Assembly (NCBI GenBank): GCA_036504215.1
Contig: DASXVO010000007.1
Span: 1 to 64,000, forward strand
Source of the DNA: Vicinamibacterales bacterium
Lineage (GTDB): Bacteria; Acidobacteriota; Vicinamibacteria; Vicinamibacterales; Fen-181
Direction: 5' to 3'
Length of the DNA stretch: 64,000 bases
Shown here one piece after another: positions 41,167 through 50,252 of this stretch; the first letter of the stretch is position 1, and each line of letters opens with the position of its first letter. A model generated the notes under the pieces. The model saw only the letters and a program-made list of their open reading frames with translations, was not told the DNA's origin and searched no databases. The position numbers and the translations under genes are program-made.

Positions 41167-41478
41167 CTACGAACTGGCCGAGGCCGCCGCGGCGGCCCGC
41201 TGACGCCGCTCGGCTTCTGACGCGGTCGCCGCGTTGCCGCCGGCAATCGAGAGCAGGCCCCAGCCAAGGCCCTTCAACTCGTTCTCCCACCGGATCGACC
41301 CGGTCGAGGCGTCCAGGCAGTAGAGCTGTCCCCTCGCCGCCGCAAACACCTCGCGGCCGTCGATGGTCACGTTGACGAAATCGCTGCCCTTCAGCTTCGT
41401 TCGCCACACTTCTTGCCCGGTTGCCCGGTCGAGCGCCAGCGCGTGCCCTGCAATGCCGATGAAGACCAGATCTCGCAC
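41167..41478 (-). CDS. small single-domain PQQ-repeat protein
   Basis: A 103-residue protein with one beta-propeller blade pair: VRDLVFIGIAGHALALDRATGQEVW and VFAAARGQLYCLDASTGSIRWENEL, then GLGWGLLSIAGGNA and an Ala-rich tail. Full propellers need many more blades, so it would have to oligomerise or be a stand-alone module. GTG 41478 is chosen because GGAGG lies nine bases upstream. No signal peptide is visible. It is 23 bases after rsgA, suggesting co-transcription. Function unknown. Confidence 0.7.
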   Translation of the reverse strand: MRDLVFIGIAGHALALDRATGQEVWRTKLKGSDFVNVTIDGREVFAAARGQLYCLDASTGSIRWENELKGLGWGLLSIAGGNAATASEAERRQRAAAAASASS

Positions 41479-41501
41479 GATGATGACCTCCAGTGTAGGA
41501 G

Positions 41502-42572
41502 CTACGATCGTTTCGGCACGATTGTTCTGATCGCCTTGTGGATGGTCTTCCACTTCCGCTTCGTCGCGAGTTGCGCCAGTCGGTCCTGCTTCTCGACGAG
41601 GAACTCGGCCTCGCCCCGGAGCTTCAGGTAGTTCTCGAACCGCTCCGCGACCAGCCGGCCGTCGGCCGTCGCCGCGCGCACAGCGCAGCGGGGTTCGGTG
41701 AGGTGGCGGCAGTTCCCGAACCGACACTCTGCGGCGAGTGCCTCAATGTCTCCAAACGTGGTGGCGAGCGATGATCCGACTTCCCAAAGCTGGATCTCCC
41801 GGAGGCCGGGCGTGTCGATGACCATCCCGCCTTCTGGAAGGAGGATGAGCTCACGATTTGTTGTGGTATGCCGGCCGCGCGAGCGGTAGGTACTGACCGT
41901 CGCTGTGCGCTGGACGTTTCTGCCGACCAACCGGTTGATCAACGTCGACTTGCCGACGCCGGACGAACCGAGCAGCGCGACCGTCTGCCCCGGCGCCAGG
42001 TACTGCCGGATGACATCCACACCCTCTCCCGACTTCGCGCTCGTCGCGTGCACCGGACTGCCGCCAGCCACGGCCTCGACCTCGCGCACGCGGGCCTCGA
42101 CCTCAGCGCAGAGATCGGCCTTGGTGAGCAGGACGACCGGCTGCGCGCCGCTCTCGCCGGCGGTGAGGAGATATCGTTCGATCCGGCGGAGGTTGAAGTC
42201 GTCGTCGAGGCCGGCGGTGAGGAACACGGTGTCGATATTGGCGGCCACCACCTGCTCGCGCGTGGTGTCGCCGGCGACCTTCCGCGAGAAACGGGTCCGG
42301 CGTGGGAGGATGGAGGTGATCGTCGCGCGGAGTTCGCCCGGCCGCTGGCGCAGCGCCACCCAGTCACCGACCGCGGGGTACTCGACCGATGCCGTGGCAT
42401 TGTGACGCATGCGTCCGGTCACGCGCGCCAGCGTCTCGCCCTGCGCTGTGAGCACGCGATAGATGTGCTGGTGCTCGAGCGACACGCGGGCCGGGATGAG
42501 ATCTGGCTCGTCGAGCTCGTCGAGTGCCTGCGCGAACTGATCGGTCCACCCGAGGGCGTCAAGCGTCCACAT
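41502..42572 (-). CDS. rsgA: small ribosomal subunit biogenesis GTPase RsgA
   Basis: A 356-residue circularly permuted GTPase that checks 30S maturation. An N-terminal OB domain (RVLTAQGETLARVTGRMRH, EYPAVGDWVAL) precedes G motifs in permuted order: LLTKADL (G4), ATSAKSGEG (G5), LLGSSGVGKSTLIN (G1) and DTPGLRE (G3). The C-terminal zinc site is CRFGNCRHLTEPRCAV. The start at 42572 is divergent from alkD with only 20 bases between the starts. Confidence 0.95.
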   Translation of the reverse strand: MWTLDALGWTDQFAQALDELDEPDLIPARVSLEHQHIYRVLTAQGETLARVTGRMRHNATASVEYPAVGDWVALRQRPGELRATITSILPRRTRFSRKVAGDTTREQVVAANIDTVFLTAGLDDDFNLRRIERYLLTAGESGAQPVVLLTKADLCAEVEARVREVEAVAGGSPVHATSAKSGEGVDVIRQYLAPGQTVALLGSSGVGKSTLINRLVGRNVQRTATVSTYRSRGRHTTTNRELILLPEGGMVIDTPGLREIQLWEVGSSLATTFGDIEALAAECRFGNCRHLTEPRCAVRAATADGRLVAERFENYLKLRGEAEFLVEKQDRLAQLATKRKWKTIHKAIRTIVPKRS

Positions 42573-42592
42573 GGATTATCATCCCGTCCATT

Positions 42593-43336
42593 ATGAACCG
42601 GGCACGAGCGACAGCGGAACGGATCGTGAGGGAACTGGAAGCGCTGGGCAACCCGGCAAACGTCGAGGGCATGGCTCGCTACGGCATTCGGTCAGCCCGC
42701 GCATTCGGGGTGCCGGCACCGACGCTCCGGGCGAAAGCCAAGTCGATCGGCCGCGATCACGAGCTGGCGCTGGCGCTGTGGGAGACGGGCGTGCTGGAGG
42801 CGCGGGCGATGGCGTGTCTCGTCGCGGACCCGGCCCGGGTCACCCGCCTCCTGATGGATCAGTGGGCCCGGCGGTTCGACTCGTGGGCCGTCTGCGACTG
42901 CGCCTGCTCGATCCTGTTCGACAAGACGCCGTTCGCGGTCGAGAAGATCCAGCACTGGACGGCCAGGAAGGCCGAGTACGTCAAGCGCGCCGGCTTCGTG
43001 CTGATGGCCGCGCTCGCCGTACACGACAAGCGCGCGCCGGACGCGCTCTTCCTCGGATTCCTCCCGCTCATCGAGCGCGAGGCAGACGACGGCCGGAACA
43101 TGGTGAAGAAGGGGGTGAACTGGGCGCTGCGCCAGATCGGGAAACGGAACCTGGCGCTCCACGCGGCAGCCGTGGCGTCCTGTCGGCGTCTCCGCGCGCG
43201 GCCTGCGGCTTCGGCCCGCTGGATTGGCGGCGACGCGCTGCGCGAGCTCACCAGCGAGCCGACGCTGGCACGGATTCGTACCTCGCGATGGCCGCTTCCT
43301 GCTGCAGGACGTATCCGATCTCGTCGACCCCGCTGA
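42593..43336 (+). CDS. DNA alkylation repair protein (AlkD-like HEAT-repeat glycosylase)
   Basis: A 247-residue protein of helical HEAT-like repeats, as in AlkD, which removes bulky alkylated bases. Family blocks include RYGIRSARAFGVPAPTLRA, ARRFDSWAVCDCACSILF, KRAGFVLMAALAVHDK and NMVKKGVNWALRQIGKRN. ATG 42593 is chosen because the homologous part starts there. The last 25 or so residues are Arg/Pro-rich and lie opposite leuD, with an 89-bp tail-to-tail overlap; resemblance to the family stops near DALRELTSE. Confidence 0.88.
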   Translation: MNRARATAERIVRELEALGNPANVEGMARYGIRSARAFGVPAPTLRAKAKSIGRDHELALALWETGVLEARAMACLVADPARVTRLLMDQWARRFDSWAVCDCACSILFDKTPFAVEKIQHWTARKAEYVKRAGFVLMAALAVHDKRAPDALFLGFLPLIEREADDGRNMVKKGVNWALRQIGKRNLALHAAAVASCRRLRARPAASARWIGGDALRELTSEPTLARIRTSRWPLPAAGRIRSRRPR

Positions 43337-43859
43337 TCAGGCAGTCGCGCGCGAACGCGTCGATGGCGAACGGAATCTCGCTCCCGTCGGGTGCCGTCAC
43401 GATCTGTCGGACGAGGTCCACACCGATCGGAGCGCCGGGTGCGCGCTCGACATGGGTCAGCACCGACGCGTGCGCGTCCGCCGGAAGCGCGATCGGCAGC
43501 AGCCCGTTCTTGAGGGCGTTCTGACGGAATATGTCGGCGAAGGATGCGGCGACCACCGCGCGGAACCCGAAATCGAGCAGGGCCCATGGCGCATGCTCGC
43601 GGGAGCTGCCGCACCCGAAATTCTGGCCGGCGACCAGGACGACCGCGCCGGCCGCGGCCGGCTGATTGAGGAGGAACTCCGGGCGCGGGGTGCCGTCCGC
43701 CTCGAACCGCCAGTCGGCGAACAGCGACCGGCCGAGGCCGGTACGTGTGGTCGTCTTCAGGAAGCGGGCCGGGATGATCTGGTCGGTGTCGACATTGTCC
43801 CGCGGCAACGCGACGGCTGGCCCGGCGAGCCGGGTGATCGGCTCACGCGCCGGGCTCAC
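43248..43859 (-). CDS. leuD: 3-isopropylmalate dehydratase, small subunit
   Basis: A 203-residue swivel domain of isopropylmalate isomerase. Signature blocks are [38 protein letters not shown] and [17 protein letters not shown]. It begins with GTG at 43859, overlapping the leuC stop by four bases (GTGA), and is the last gene of leuABCD. Its 3' end overlaps alkD on the other strand. Confidence 0.96.
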   Translation of the reverse strand: MSPAREPITRLAGPAVALPRDNVDTDQIIPARFLKTTTRTGLGRSLFADWRFEADGTPRPEFLLNQPAAAGAVVLVAGQNFGCGSSREHAPWALLDFGFRAVVAASFADIFRQNALKNGLLPIALPADAHASVLTHVERAPGAPIGVDLVRQIVTAPDGSEIPFAIDAFARDCLISGVDEIGYVLQQEAAIARYESVPASARW

Positions 43860-45259
43860 GACAGCCTCCTCGGGTCGGTCACGACGCCGGTGACAGCGGC
43901 CGCCGCCGCGGTGGCCGGACTGGCGAGCAGCGTGCGCCCTCCGGGGCCCTGCCGCCCTTCGAAGTTCCGGTTGCTTGTCGAGACCGCCAGTTGACCGGGC
44001 TCGAGCTGGTCACCGTTCATCGCGATGCACATCGAGCAACCGGGCTCGCGCCACTCCGCCCCAGCTTCCGTGAAGATGCGGTCCAGTCCCTCGGCCTCCG
44101 CGGCACGCTTGACCTGACGCGACCCTGGCACCACCATCGCCCTGACGCCCGCCGCCACCCGGCGACCGCGGAAGATCGCGGCCGCATCCCGCAGATCCGA
44201 GAGCCGGCCGTTCGTGCAGCTTCCGATGAACACGACGTCGACAGGCTGACCGAGTAGCGGGCGGCCCGCCTCGACCTTCATGTAGGCCAGAGCCTGCTCG
44301 AGTGCCCGGCGTTCGCCCGCGTCGCCGAGCGACGCGGGCGCGGGCACCGCTTCGTCCAGCGCCACTGCCATCCCGGGATTCGTACCGAAGGTGATCATCG
44401 GCGCGAGCCCGGTGGCGTCGAGTGATACCTCACGGTCGAAGGTGGCCCCGTCGTCGGAGGGCAACCGCCTCCAACGCGCGGTCGCCTCTTCCCACTCCGC
44501 GTCGAGCGGCGAGCACGGCCGGCCGGCCAGGTAGTCAATCGTCGTGTCGTCGGGCGCGACCAGCCCCGCGCGGGCGCCGGCCTCGATCGACATGTTGCAG
44601 AGCGTCATCCGCTGTTCCATCGAGAGCGTGCGGATGGCCTCGCCCGCATATTCGATCACATGGCCGGTGCCTCCCCCCACGCCAACCGTCGAGACGATCG
44701 CGAGGATCAGGTCCTTGGCCGACACGCCGCCCGGCAGGCGTCCGCTCACGGCGATTCGCAACCGCCGCGGCCGGCGCTGGAGCAGGCACTGGCTGGCGAG
44801 CACCATTTCGACTTCGCTCGTCCCGATGCCGAACGCCAGCGCTCCAAACGCGCCGTGGGTCGCGGTGTGGCTGTCGCCGCACACGATGGTCATCCCCGGC
44901 TGCGTGAGACCGAGCTCGGGACCGATCACGTGCACGATGCCCTGGTGGGGGTGCCCGCGGTCGGCACACGGGACGCGGAACTCCTCGCAGTTCGACTGCA
45001 ACTGGGCGATCTGTCGCGCCGCGACGGCGTCGGTGATCGGCATGTCGATCGGCGTGGTCGGCAGGCTGTGATCGACCGTGGCGAACGAGAGGTCGGGGCG
45101 ACGAACGCCGATACCCCTGGCGCGCAGTCCTTCGAACGCTTGCGGTGAGGTCACCTCGTGCACCAGGTGCAGGTCGATGTAGATCAACGACGGCGCGCCG
45201 ACCGGCTCGGAGACGACGTGCGCATCCCAGATCTTGTCGATGATCGTTCGGGGCGTCAT
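43856..45259 (-). CDS. leuC: 3-isopropylmalate dehydratase, large subunit
   Basis: A 467-residue aconitase-type [4Fe-4S] enzyme that isomerises 2- to 3-isopropylmalate with LeuD. The cluster cysteines are in [13 protein letters not shown] and in [13 protein letters not shown]. The N-terminus ([12 protein letters not shown]) and [26 protein letters not shown] are typical. Start and stop both overlap the neighbouring genes by four bases, indicating coupled translation of leuB-leuC-leuD. Confidence 0.97.
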   Translation of the reverse strand: MTPRTIIDKIWDAHVVSEPVGAPSLIYIDLHLVHEVTSPQAFEGLRARGIGVRRPDLSFATVDHSLPTTPIDMPITDAVAARQIAQLQSNCEEFRVPCADRGHPHQGIVHVIGPELGLTQPGMTIVCGDSHTATHGAFGALAFGIGTSEVEMVLASQCLLQRRPRRLRIAVSGRLPGGVSAKDLILAIVSTVGVGGGTGHVIEYAGEAIRTLSMEQRMTLCNMSIEAGARAGLVAPDDTTIDYLAGRPCSPLDAEWEEATARWRRLPSDDGATFDREVSLDATGLAPMITFGTNPGMAVALDEAVPAPASLGDAGERRALEQALAYMKVEAGRPLLGQPVDVVFIGSCTNGRLSDLRDAAAIFRGRRVAAGVRAMVVPGSRQVKRAAEAEGLDRIFTEAGAEWREPGCSMCIAMNGDQLEPGQLAVSTSNRNFEGRQGPGGRTLLASPATAAAAAVTGVVTDPRRLS

Positions 45260-46344
45260 CTCCGGATCCTGTCCACGACCGCCTGGCCAACCTCCTCGGT
45301 CGTCGCGGCATGCCCGGACCGCTTCAGGTCCGCCGTGACCACGCCGGCCGCGACGACTTCGTCGATGGCGCGGCTGATCGCCGCCGCCTCGGCCGCGAGC
45401 CCGAACGTGTAGTCGAGCATCGCCGAGGCCGAGCCAATCGCCCCGAGCGGGTTCGCGATGCCCATGCCCGCGATGTCCGGTGCCGATCCGTGCACTGGCT
45501 CGTAGAGGCCCGTGCGGCGCCCCGACGCCCGCCGATCACCGATCGACGCCGATGCGAGCATGCCAATCGATCCGCTCAGCACCGCCGCCTCGTCGCTGAG
45601 GATGTCACCGAACAGGTTCTCGGTGAGCACGACGTCGAAGCGGCGCGGGTTGACGACGAGCTGCATGGCACAGTTGTCCACCAGCAGGTGGTCGAGCGCA
45701 ATGTCCGGAAAGTCGCGGGCGACGTCGGTGACGACCCGGCGCCAGAGCTGGGAATTCTCGAGAACGTTCGACTTGTCCACGCTGGTCACGCGCCGCCGCC
45801 GGCCGCGCGCCAGCTCGAAGGCCACGCGGGCGACCCGGTCGATCTCGGCGCGCGTGTACGAGAGCGTGTTGGTCGCGCGCTCGCCGGGGCCGCTGCCCGT
45901 CACGCCGCGCGGCGTGCCGTAGTACAGGCCGGACGTCAGCTCGCGCACGATGAGCAGATCGGTGCCTTCGACGATCGAGTTCTTGAGCGGCGAGGCGTCG
46001 AGAAGGGCGGGCCAGGCGCGCGACGGGCGCAGGTTGGCGAACGTCTTCAGCGCCTGGCGGAGTTGCAGCAGGCCGCGCTCGGGCCGGCGCTCGGGGGGCA
46101 GATCGTCGAACCGGGGAGCGCCGACGGCGCCGAGCAGGACCGCGTCGGTCTCCTCCGCCAGCCGAAGCGTGGCGGCCGGGAGGGGATCTCCGGCCTGCGC
46201 AATCGCCGCTCCGCCGATCAACCCGTCGAGCGCCTCGACCGAGTGTCCGAACACGCGAGCCACGCGCCGCACGACGGCCATCGCCTGCGCCGTGACCTCC
46301 GGGCCGATCCCATCCCCGGGGAGAACCAGAATACGTAGATCCAT
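45256..46344 (-). CDS. leuB: 3-isopropylmalate dehydrogenase
   Basis: A 362-residue NAD-dependent decarboxylating dehydrogenase giving 2-ketoisocaproate. Motifs are [14 protein letters not shown], the substrate-binding [29 protein letters not shown], and the metal site [21 protein letters not shown]. Its stop overlaps the leuC start (ATGA), and it starts 81 bases after leuA. The family length and order are ordinary. Confidence 0.97.
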   Translation of the reverse strand: MDLRILVLPGDGIGPEVTAQAMAVVRRVARVFGHSVEALDGLIGGAAIAQAGDPLPAATLRLAEETDAVLLGAVGAPRFDDLPPERRPERGLLQLRQALKTFANLRPSRAWPALLDASPLKNSIVEGTDLLIVRELTSGLYYGTPRGVTGSGPGERATNTLSYTRAEIDRVARVAFELARGRRRRVTSVDKSNVLENSQLWRRVVTDVARDFPDIALDHLLVDNCAMQLVVNPRRFDVVLTENLFGDILSDEAAVLSGSIGMLASASIGDRRASGRRTGLYEPVHGSAPDIAGMGIANPLGAIGSASAMLDYTFGLAAEAAAISRAIDEVVAAGVVTADLKRSGHAATTEEVGQAVVDRIRR

Positions 46345-46425
46345 ATCGACTCGATCAGGGCCCCGTCCGTGTGATCGCCGTCCCAGAGCCTGGTGCCCAG
46401 CGCCGGGAGTCGAGCTCGTCCACCG

Positions 46426-47586
46426 TCAGCTCGCGGCCTCCAGCTGGAACCCGGACGCGATCCTGGCGATCTCGTCGTCGGTCACACCCTTCTTGCGGTC
46501 GGCGAGCGCGATGAACTGAGCATACACGCCATCGACCTGCTCGGGCTTGAGCGGAACCCCGAGATCCTCGCAGCGCTGGCGCAGCGCGTGCCGGCCGCTG
46601 TGCTTGCCGAGGATCAGCTTGCTCTCGGGCACACCGACCGTGGCGGGCTCGATGATCTCGTACGTTGTCCGCTCCTTGAGGAACCCGTCCTGGTGGATGC
46701 CCGCCTCGTGGGCGAACGCATTGCGGCCGACGATCGACTTGTTCGGCTGCGGCCCGAAGGCAATCAGGCTGCTCAGGAGCTGGCTGGCGGGGAACAGGTG
46801 CTCGGTCGTGATGTCGGTGTGGTATCCGAGCCGATCCCGCCGCGTCCGGAGGATCATCACGATCTCCTCGAGCGCGCAGTTGCCGGCCCGTTCGCCAATG
46901 CCGTTGACCGTGCACTCCACCTGCCGCGCGCCCGCCTGCACCGCGGCCAGCGAGTTGGCAACCGCCAGGCCGAGGTCGTTGTGGCAGTGGACGCTGACGA
47001 CTGCCCGGCCCTGCAGGTCATCGGCGATCGCCGCGATCATCGGGCCGAACTCATCGGGTGTGCAGTAGCCAACGGTGTCGGGGATGTTGACCGTGCTGGC
47101 GCCGGCTTCGACGACCGCGCGCACAACCTGCCGCAGGTACGCGGGGTCCGTTCGCGTGGCATCCTCCGCGGAGAATTCGACGTCCTCCACGTAACGCCGG
47201 GCGAGGCGGACGCCTTCGACCGCCTCGTCGAGCACCTGTTGGCGCGTCTTTCTCAGCTTGAACTTCAGGTGGATGTCGCTCGTGGCGATGAACGTGTGGA
47301 TGCGCGGCCGGTTCGCGCCCTCGAGGGCGGCCGCAGCGCGCACGATGTCGGCGCGGCAGGCGCGGGCGAGCGCGGCAACCGTCGGCCCCGGGGCGTCGCG
47401 GGCGATGACGCCGACGGCCTCGAAGTCGCCGTCGGAGGCGATCGGAAAGCCCGCCTCGATGATGTCCACACCCAGGTCGACGAGCTTGGCCGCCATCCGC
47501 CGCTTCTCGCGAACCGTCATGCTGCAGCCGGGCGACTGCTCGCCGTCGCGCAGCGTGGTGTCGAAGATCAGGACGCGTTCAGCCAT
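46426..47586 (-). CDS. leuA: 2-isopropylmalate synthase, short form without regulatory domain
   Basis: A 386-residue alpha-isopropylmalate synthase condensing acetyl-CoA and 2-ketoisovalerate. The catalytic barrel has [13 protein letters not shown] (metal Asp), the HxH pair in [16 protein letters not shown], the second motif [14 protein letters not shown], and linker part [16 protein letters not shown]. Full-length enzymes have about 500-520 residues; the C-terminal LeuA dimer domain that binds leucine is absent, and only 81 bases separate the stop from leuB. Feedback inhibition is thus probably lost or handled otherwise. Homocitrate or citramalate synthase is possible, but the leu context argues for IPMS. 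Confidence 0.9.
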   Translation of the reverse strand: MAERVLIFDTTLRDGEQSPGCSMTVREKRRMAAKLVDLGVDIIEAGFPIASDGDFEAVGVIARDAPGPTVAALARACRADIVRAAAALEGANRPRIHTFIATSDIHLKFKLRKTRQQVLDEAVEGVRLARRYVEDVEFSAEDATRTDPAYLRQVVRAVVEAGASTVNIPDTVGYCTPDEFGPMIAAIADDLQGRAVVSVHCHNDLGLAVANSLAAVQAGARQVECTVNGIGERAGNCALEEIVMILRTRRDRLGYHTDITTEHLFPASQLLSSLIAFGPQPNKSIVGRNAFAHEAGIHQDGFLKERTTYEIIEPATVGVPESKLILGKHSGRHALRQRCEDLGVPLKPEQVDGVYAQFIALADRKKGVTDDEIARIASGFQLEAAS

Positions 47587-47642
47587 CGGTGTCCCTCCAG
47601 GAGTCGAGGGTCACTATCACCGCTGCAGGTGAATTTGACAAA

Positions 47643-47682
47643 TTTATAGTTGTGGCGCGATGTATCAGTTGGCATAATGCCA
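47643..47682 (-). promoter_or_regulatory. leuA promoter region with LysR-type T-N11-A palindrome
   Basis: TGGCATAATGCCA at 47670-47682 is a palindrome around a central base with the T-N11-A form bound by LysR regulators. On the minus strand it lies about 30 bases upstream of a -10-like TATAAA (47648-47643), with no good -35, as expected for an activator-dependent promoter. The box is between leuA and the divergent lysR-type gene. Confidence 0.5.
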
Positions 47683-47761
47683 TAACTCACACTGATGGTT
47701 GGTGCGTCGTCGGCGATCGAGGGCTGCGCCCCCCTCGCCGTGTGTCGAAGGAGACGTGACC

Positions 47762-48637
47762 GTGGAATGGTATGCGCTGCAGGTGTTCCAGGCGGTGGCG
47801 ACGGAGAAGAGCTTTTCGCGTGCGGCGGAGAAGCTGTACCGCACGCAGCCGGCCATCTCCCTCGGGATTCAGCGGCTCGAAGCCGAATTGGGCGAGCGGC
47901 TGATCGATCGGGCAGGCAAGGATCTGCTGCTGACCGACGCCGGGCAGATCGTCTTCGACTACGCCCGCAGGTTCGACAACCTGCGCGCGGAGATGGACAA
48001 CGCCCTCGCCGAGCTGCGCGACAACTCGGCGGGGCGGCTGACCATCGGTGCCAACGAGTCCACCACGCTCTATCTGCTGCCGCACATCGCGGCGTATCGA
48101 CGCTCGTATCCGCGCGTCCACGTGCAGGTGCGCCGCAGCCTGTCGAGCAAGATCCCGTCGCAGCTCGTCGAGGGCGACTTGGAACTCGGGGTCATCAGCT
48201 ACGATCCGCAGGACCCGCGCCTGGTCGTCACGACGATCTACATCGATCATCTGGCGTTCATCGTCTCGCCGCAGCACCGGCTCGCATCCCGGAAGTCGGT
48301 CTCGATTCGCGAGCTCGGGATGGAGATCTTCATCGCCCACAACGTCGTCTCCCCGTATCGGAACCTGGTGCTGCGCGCGTTCCAGCGCCACAAGGTACCG
48401 CTCAACATGGACGTGGAGATGCCGACCGTCGAGACGATCCGGAAGCTGGTGCAGGACAACGAGGGTGTGGCGTTCCTGCCGAAGATGTGCGTCGAACAGG
48501 AGATCGAGCGAGGGGCGTTGCGCGAGGTGATCGTCAAGGAGATGAAGATCGCGCGCGAGATCCGGCTGATCTACCCTGCCAAGCGGGGCCTCAGCCACGC
48601 GGCGAAGGCGTTTCTCGACCTGATCAAGAAGGGATAG
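47762..48637 (+). CDS. LysR-family transcriptional regulator, divergent from leuABCD
   Basis: A 291-residue LysR regulator. The winged helix-turn-helix is at the N-terminus (ALQVFQAVATEKSFSRAAEKL, RTQPAISLGIQRLEAELGERL), followed by the two-lobed effector domain (GRLTIGANESTTLYLLPHIAA). GTG 47762 is selected because GAAGGAG (47747-47753) lies eight bases upstream; GTG 47756 would be too close. Divergence from leuA and the T-N11-A box between them suggest it controls the leu operon, with a leucine-pathway intermediate such as isopropylmalate as a plausible effector. Confidence 0.9.
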   Translation: MEWYALQVFQAVATEKSFSRAAEKLYRTQPAISLGIQRLEAELGERLIDRAGKDLLLTDAGQIVFDYARRFDNLRAEMDNALAELRDNSAGRLTIGANESTTLYLLPHIAAYRRSYPRVHVQVRRSLSSKIPSQLVEGDLELGVISYDPQDPRLVVTTIYIDHLAFIVSPQHRLASRKSVSIRELGMEIFIAHNVVSPYRNLVLRAFQRHKVPLNMDVEMPTVETIRKLVQDNEGVAFLPKMCVEQEIERGALREVIVKEMKIAREIRLIYPAKRGLSHAAKAFLDLIKKG

Positions 48638-48659
48638 CCGGCAGCGCCCGGCGCTGGCT
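48636..48659. terminator. hairpin between convergent lysR-type and HEAT-repeat genes
   Basis: CAGCGCC and GGCGCTG with flanking AGC/GCT form a GC-rich hairpin that starts at the regulator's stop codon and ends six bases before the opposite stop. It may end both transcripts; a U-run is missing. Confidence 0.35.
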
Positions 48660-48664
48660 CTCCG

Positions 48665-50080
48665 TCAAGCCGATCGGACGCGGAGTTCCGCGAGCGCGGT
48701 CTGGCGGAGTTCCTCGTTGTCCACCCGCTCGCTGCTGCTCGGGACCTGGCCGGGTTCGAGCAGCAGGACGTCGGCGATACCGCCGAGCGCGGTCAGGGTC
48801 CCGGTCGGCAGCTTCTTCGCCACCGCAGTCAGCAACGTGTGCAGGCCGTCTGCAGCCAGTCTCACGCCGTCCAGTTCGGCGCGCGTGGCCACGACGCGCA
48901 ACTCGGTGGAGCCGTGGCGCGTCAACCGGCCGACCGACAGCCGCCTGAGGAGGGCGCCGGCCAGCGCCTCTTCACCGATGCGGGCGATCGCCTGCCGGCA
49001 CGCGGAGCGAACCTGTGCGGCGCGGTCACGGAGCCCTTCCACCAGCACGCCGGCAGCGTCGGGCCCCGTGGCGGCCAGGCACTCCACGGCGGCATCGCGG
49101 ACCGCCGCTTCGGGATCCCGCAGCAGCGCGGCCACGGAAGCCGCGGCCCGCTCGTCGTGTAGCGCCGTCAGCGCCGCGAGCGCGCCGCGCCTGTGGGCCG
49201 CATCGCGATCGGAGAGCGCGGCCACGAGGGCGTCCACCGCCGCCGACCCTTCAGCGGCCGCCTCGTCGAACCGGCCGTGCAGCACGGCGTGCACGATGCG
49301 CTCGGAGGCGTCGGCGGGAGACCAATCGAAGGACTTGAGCGCGGTGGTGACGGCCGCCTTCTGATCGCGGTCGCCCGCCGGCAGCGCCGCCAGGAGCGCG
49401 GCGACGGCCTCCGGGCTTGCGATCCGCGCGAGGCCCTGGACGGCCACTTCGCGCACACTGCGGTCGCGGTCCCCAAGCGCCGCTCGCAGCGCGTCGACGG
49501 CCGCGGCGTCGCGAATCGCCCCCAACGACTCCGCCGCACCGCGCCGAGTGGTCGGATCCTTGTGGGCGAGTGCGCTCCGAAGCCCGGGAACGGCTTCGAC
49601 GCGGCCCGCGCGCGCCAGGGCGGCGGCCGCCGCCTGGCGCACGCTCGAGCGGTCGTCTTCGAGCGCCGACACGAGCGCCGTGGCTGCAGCCACGCCGCCA
49701 ATGGCACCGAGCGCGTCGATCGCACCCTCCCGAACCTTCGCGTGCCTGTCCGTGAGCAGCGTGACCAGCGCGGTGACGGCGCCTGGCCCGGTCCGGCCCA
49801 ACGCCCGGATCGCGGCGGCGCGCACGGCCGCCGCGCCCGCGCTCTCGCGAATCTGGTCGGCTCCCTGGATGAGCCGCGCGAGCGGCATCACCGTCTCTGG
49901 ACTGGCGATTGCGCCGAGCGCTTCTGCGGCGCCTTCCCGCACGGTCCACTCCGGATCCTGTGTCAACGGCTCGAGTGTCGCGATTGCGGCGTTCTTGCCG
50001 GCCACGCCGAGCGACAGCGCCGCCCGGCGACGGGTGGCCGCATCGCGTGATTTCAGCTGGAACGAGGTAAACAAGCCCAC
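48665..50080 (-). CDS. HEAT-repeat (PBS lyase-type) protein
   Basis: A 471-residue protein made almost wholly of about 12 helical repeats with the pattern D...VR..AA.ALG.I (DPEWTVREGAAEALGAI, DRHAKVREGAIDALGAI, DRDRSVREVAVQGLARI). Such alpha-solenoids bind protein partners. There is no signal peptide or enzyme domain; a non-repeat C-terminal part (about 395-471) follows. It is divergent from the amidohydrolase gene. Function unknown. Confidence 0.85.
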   Translation of the reverse strand: MGLFTSFQLKSRDAATRRRAALSLGVAGKNAAIATLEPLTQDPEWTVREGAAEALGAIASPETVMPLARLIQGADQIRESAGAAAVRAAAIRALGRTGPGAVTALVTLLTDRHAKVREGAIDALGAIGGVAAATALVSALEDDRSSVRQAAAAALARAGRVEAVPGLRSALAHKDPTTRRGAAESLGAIRDAAAVDALRAALGDRDRSVREVAVQGLARIASPEAVAALLAALPAGDRDQKAAVTTALKSFDWSPADASERIVHAVLHGRFDEAAAEGSAAVDALVAALSDRDAAHRRGALAALTALHDERAAASVAALLRDPEAAVRDAAVECLAATGPDAAGVLVEGLRDRAAQVRSACRQAIARIGEEALAGALLRRLSVGRLTRHGSTELRVVATRAELDGVRLAADGLHTLLTAVAKKLPTGTLTALGGIADVLLLEPGQVPSSSERVDNEELRQTALAELRVRSA

Positions 50081-50252
50081 GGCACGTCCTTTCGACGAGC
50101 GACGATCATATCAACACTGCGCCCGCCGGCACGCCGGTCTGCTCTCGTGTCCGTGTTCTCTCCTTGTTCTCTGCCTGCTCTGTGCAACCCGCGATCCGTC
50201 CACTTGCAGTAGAATCGGCCGTCGGCGAGATGCCCAGCAAGGAGAAGTGCAC

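Noticed and set aside
41502-41727. Extension of the small PQQ protein to 41727
   Set aside because: The extension overlaps rsgA in another frame and is Arg/Pro-rich; GTG 41478 with GGAGG upstream begins at the propeller-type repeat.
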